This document shows positions 62,289 through 64,000 of a DNA stretch of 64,000 bases, piece by piece (the stretch's first letter is position 1; each line of letters opens with the position of its first letter). The notes beneath the pieces are model-generated. The model was not told the origin of the DNA. It ran no database searches and saw nothing but the letters and a program-made list of their open reading frames with translations. The stretch comes from Williamsia faeni. Its GTDB lineage: Bacteria > Actinomycetota > Actinomycetes > Mycobacteriales > Mycobacteriaceae. Position numbers and translations under genes: made by a program. The stretch spans positions 1 to 64,000 of the forward strand of contig QJJF01000013.1 in NCBI GenBank assembly GCA_003202005.1, given 5' to 3'.

Positions 62289-63335
62289 TCAGGAAGGCAG
62301 TGCGCCGTGCTCGCCCAGTGCGGGCGGTGCACCGTATTCGGGTTCGTAGCCACTGATCCGGATCGGGCTGCCGACCAGGCTGAAAGTCCCTGCCTTGACG
62401 ACCATTCCGGGATTCTCGGCCAGCGCTTCCGGCAATGTCCGGATGGCCGCGGCCGGGACCTGGAGAGGACGAAGCCGGGCCTCCCATGACTTGGCGGTGT
62501 CGGTGGCCAGCGCCGCCGACACGACCGCGAGAACCTCGTCGCGATTCGCGGCCCGTTCGGCCATGGTCGCGAACCCCTCGATGCCCGCCTCCGCGGAGAA
62601 GGTGCGCCAGAAGCCGTCGTGGGTCACGAACAGGGCCAGATATCCGTCCGCTGTCGGAAAGAGCTGCGCCGGAACGTAGTACGAATGCGCACCATTGGGC
62701 ATCCGGCGTGGCTCGGTACCCTCGTTCAGGTATGCCGACGCCCGGTAGTTCAGCTGGGAGAGCATCACGTCGCGCAGCGAGACGTCCACCTGGCCACCCT
62801 TGCCGGAGATGATCTGCGCCAGCAGACCCAACGCGGCGGTCAGCCCCGTCGAGTTGTCGGCGGCGGAGTATCCGGGCAAGGTCGGCGGACCGTCGGGATC
62901 ACCCGTCAGCGATGCGACACCGGTCACCGCCTGGATGACGTAGTCGAACGCCGGATCATCGCCCTGGTCGAGTCCGTATCCGGTCAGTGCGACGCAGACG
63001 ATCTTGTCGTTCCACTTCTGCAGCGCTTCGTAAGTCAGCCCGAACTTTCGGATCGCCGACGGCTTCAGATTCACGATCAAAGCGTGTGCTTCGGAGGCCA
63101 GTTCTCCGAGGCGCGCCTGGCCCGACTCGGTGGTGAGGTCCAGACAGATACTCCGCTTGCCTCGATTGAGGCTCGCGAAATAGGCGTCGCTCACCTGCCG
63201 CGACAGATCACCGGTGGCCGGTTCGATCTTGGTCACCTCGGCGCCGAGATCCGCGAGCATCATGGTCGCGTACGGGCCGGCCAGAATGTGTCCGACCTCG
63301 AGGATCCGGATCCCGGCGAGGGGTCCGGCATTCAT
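62289..63335 (-). CDS. CaiB/BaiF (class III) CoA-transferase
   Basis: A 348-residue family III CoA-transferase with LAGIRILEVGHILAGPYA (in part), DLGAEVTKIEPATGD, NRGKRSICLDL, and the likely catalytic Asp in YSAADNSTGLTAAL. It is somewhat shorter than the 400-residue average. It overlaps the LLM gene by ATGA. It probably transfers CoA to an acid that the LLM enzyme then acts on, or the reverse. Confidence 0.88.
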   Translation of the reverse strand: MNAGPLAGIRILEVGHILAGPYATMMLADLGAEVTKIEPATGDLSRQVSDAYFASLNRGKRSICLDLTTESGQARLGELASEAHALIVNLKPSAIRKFGLTYEALQKWNDKIVCVALTGYGLDQGDDPAFDYVIQAVTGVASLTGDPDGPPTLPGYSAADNSTGLTAALGLLAQIISGKGGQVDVSLRDVMLSQLNYRASAYLNEGTEPRRMPNGAHSYYVPAQLFPTADGYLALFVTHDGFWRTFSAEAGIEGFATMAERAANRDEVLAVVSAALATDTAKSWEARLRPLQVPAAAIRTLPEALAENPGMVVKAGTFSLVGSPIRISGYEPEYGAPPALGEHGALPS

Positions 63336-64000
63336 CGCATGTCCGCCACGAGTCCGGCGATCACTTCCCGGGTGCGGTACTTGGATGCGATCAACTCGTC
63401 ACGGGTGTCACCGATCGGGAGCAGACGCATCGACAGGTCCGTCACACCGGCGTCTTCGAACTGCTTGAAGCGCTTCATGATCGCCTCTTCGTCACCGACC
63501 GCGCACAGGTCGCCGACATCCTTCGCGTTGCCCTGATCGAGCAGCCGCTGATAGTTCGGCGAGACCTCGGCTTCAGCCAGGATGCGGTTTGCCCGTTCCT
63601 TGGCCACCTCGACCTGCGAAGGCGCACACAGGCAGACGGGGATTCCGGCGACGATGCGAGGGGCACCGCGTCCGGCCTTCTCCGCGGCAGCGGTGATCTT
63701 GGGAACCACGTGATCGCCAATGGCGCGCTCGTCGGCCATCCACAGGATGGTGCCGTCGGTGTGCTGGCCGGCGATGTCGAGCATGACCGGTCCGAGTGCC
63801 GCGACCAGGATCGGCATCGGGGCGACCGGTCCGAGGTCGAGTGGGTTGTGAACGTTGTAGGTCGAGTTCACGACGTTCACCTCGCCCGGCGCCTGCTGAG
63901 CGGCGTTGAGCACTTCGAGGTAGTCGCGGGTCAGCTTGGCCGGCTTCTCATACGGCAGGCCGAGCATGTCCTCGATGATCCAGTGGTGCGACGGTCCCAC
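63332..64000 (-). CDS. LLM-class oxidoreductase (partial, 5' end beyond the window)
   Basis: The last 222 residues of a luciferase-like TIM-barrel protein, cut by the window end. Recognisable parts are LVAALGPVMLDIAGQHTDGT (in part), GIPVCL, and the C-terminal IASKYRTREVIAGLV. The true start lies beyond base 64000. It is coupled to the CoA-transferase by ATGA. Confidence 0.82.
   Translation of the reverse strand: MGPSHHWIIEDMLGLPYEKPAKLTRDYLEVLNAAQQAPGEVNVVNSTYNVHNPLDLGPVAPMPILVAALGPVMLDIAGQHTDGTILWMADERAIGDHVVPKITAAAEKAGRGAPRIVAGIPVCLCAPSQVEVAKERANRILAEAEVSPNYQRLLDQGNAKDVGDLCAVGDEEAIMKRFKQFEDAGVTDLSMRLLPIGDTRDELIASKYRTREVIAGLVADMR

Overview
The window looks like a piece of chromosome from a high-GC actinobacterium of the Mycobacteriales (Rhodococcus/Gordonia-like). 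The evidence is GC-rich coding sequence, paired small and large acyl-CoA dehydrogenases of the mycobacterial FadE type, F420/LLM-type oxidoreductases, an MTB12-like lipoprotein and many TetR regulators. It is almost entirely catabolic: CoA-activating enzymes, beta-oxidation enzymes, oxygenases, uptake systems and their regulators. I see no rRNA, tRNA, CRISPR array, insertion sequence or phage gene.

Layout. (1) 4-3765 (+): phosphotransferase/acyl-CoA kinase-like protein, enoyl-CoA hydratase, quinone oxidoreductase and Zn-type dehydrogenase in one coupled operon. (2) 3847-7550 (-): a five-gene operon led by a ring-hydroxylating-oxygenase alpha subunit that lacks the Rieske cluster motif. It also has a small partner protein, a TauD-like dioxygenase, an SDR and an uncharacterised protein. 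A divergent TetR (7736) sits across two dyad boxes. Two more copies of the uncharacterised protein lie at 8527 and 9220, the last coupled to another TetR (9720). (3) 10419-16725 (-): a six-gene CoA-ester degradation operon (two ACADs, SDR, CoA-transferase, hydratase, thiolase). (4) 16853-22500 (-): a Liv-type ABC importer with a fused LivHM permease and two small proteins of unknown function.

(5) 22946-47587: a large catabolic regulon in several operons. It holds an intact Rieske oxygenase with its small partner, an amidohydrolase-like protein without the HxH motif, an NTF2-like protein, three two-gene ACAD pairs, enoyl-CoA hydratases, two acyl-CoA ligases, a thiolase, SDRs, a TesB thioesterase, a MeaB-like GTPase, a DapB-like dehydrogenase, an LLM enzyme and a ferredoxin-type reductase. 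Five strong and one or two weak copies of a TGAGAA-N5-TTCTCA inverted repeat lie at the promoters of these operons, and a TetR gene (32645) lies between two of them. The repeat ties the operons into one regulon for an unknown substrate, probably alicyclic or aromatic and degraded through CoA esters.

(6) 47708-53026: an AraC regulator divergent from flavin reductase, HpaB-type hydroxylase, intradiol (hydroxyquinol-type) dioxygenase, an alpha/beta-hydrolase with Ala at the nucleophile position, and a 45-codon ORF. (7) 53121-55578 (-): ActP-like symporter, DUF485 protein and SnoaL-like protein. (8) 55733-62198 (+): TetR, then ACAD, a hotdog-SCP2-like fusion, hydrolase, acyl-CoA ligase and thiolase. 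Matching operator-like boxes stand before regions 7 and 8. (9) 62289-64000 (-): CaiB-type CoA-transferase and a truncated LLM oxidoreductase running off the window.
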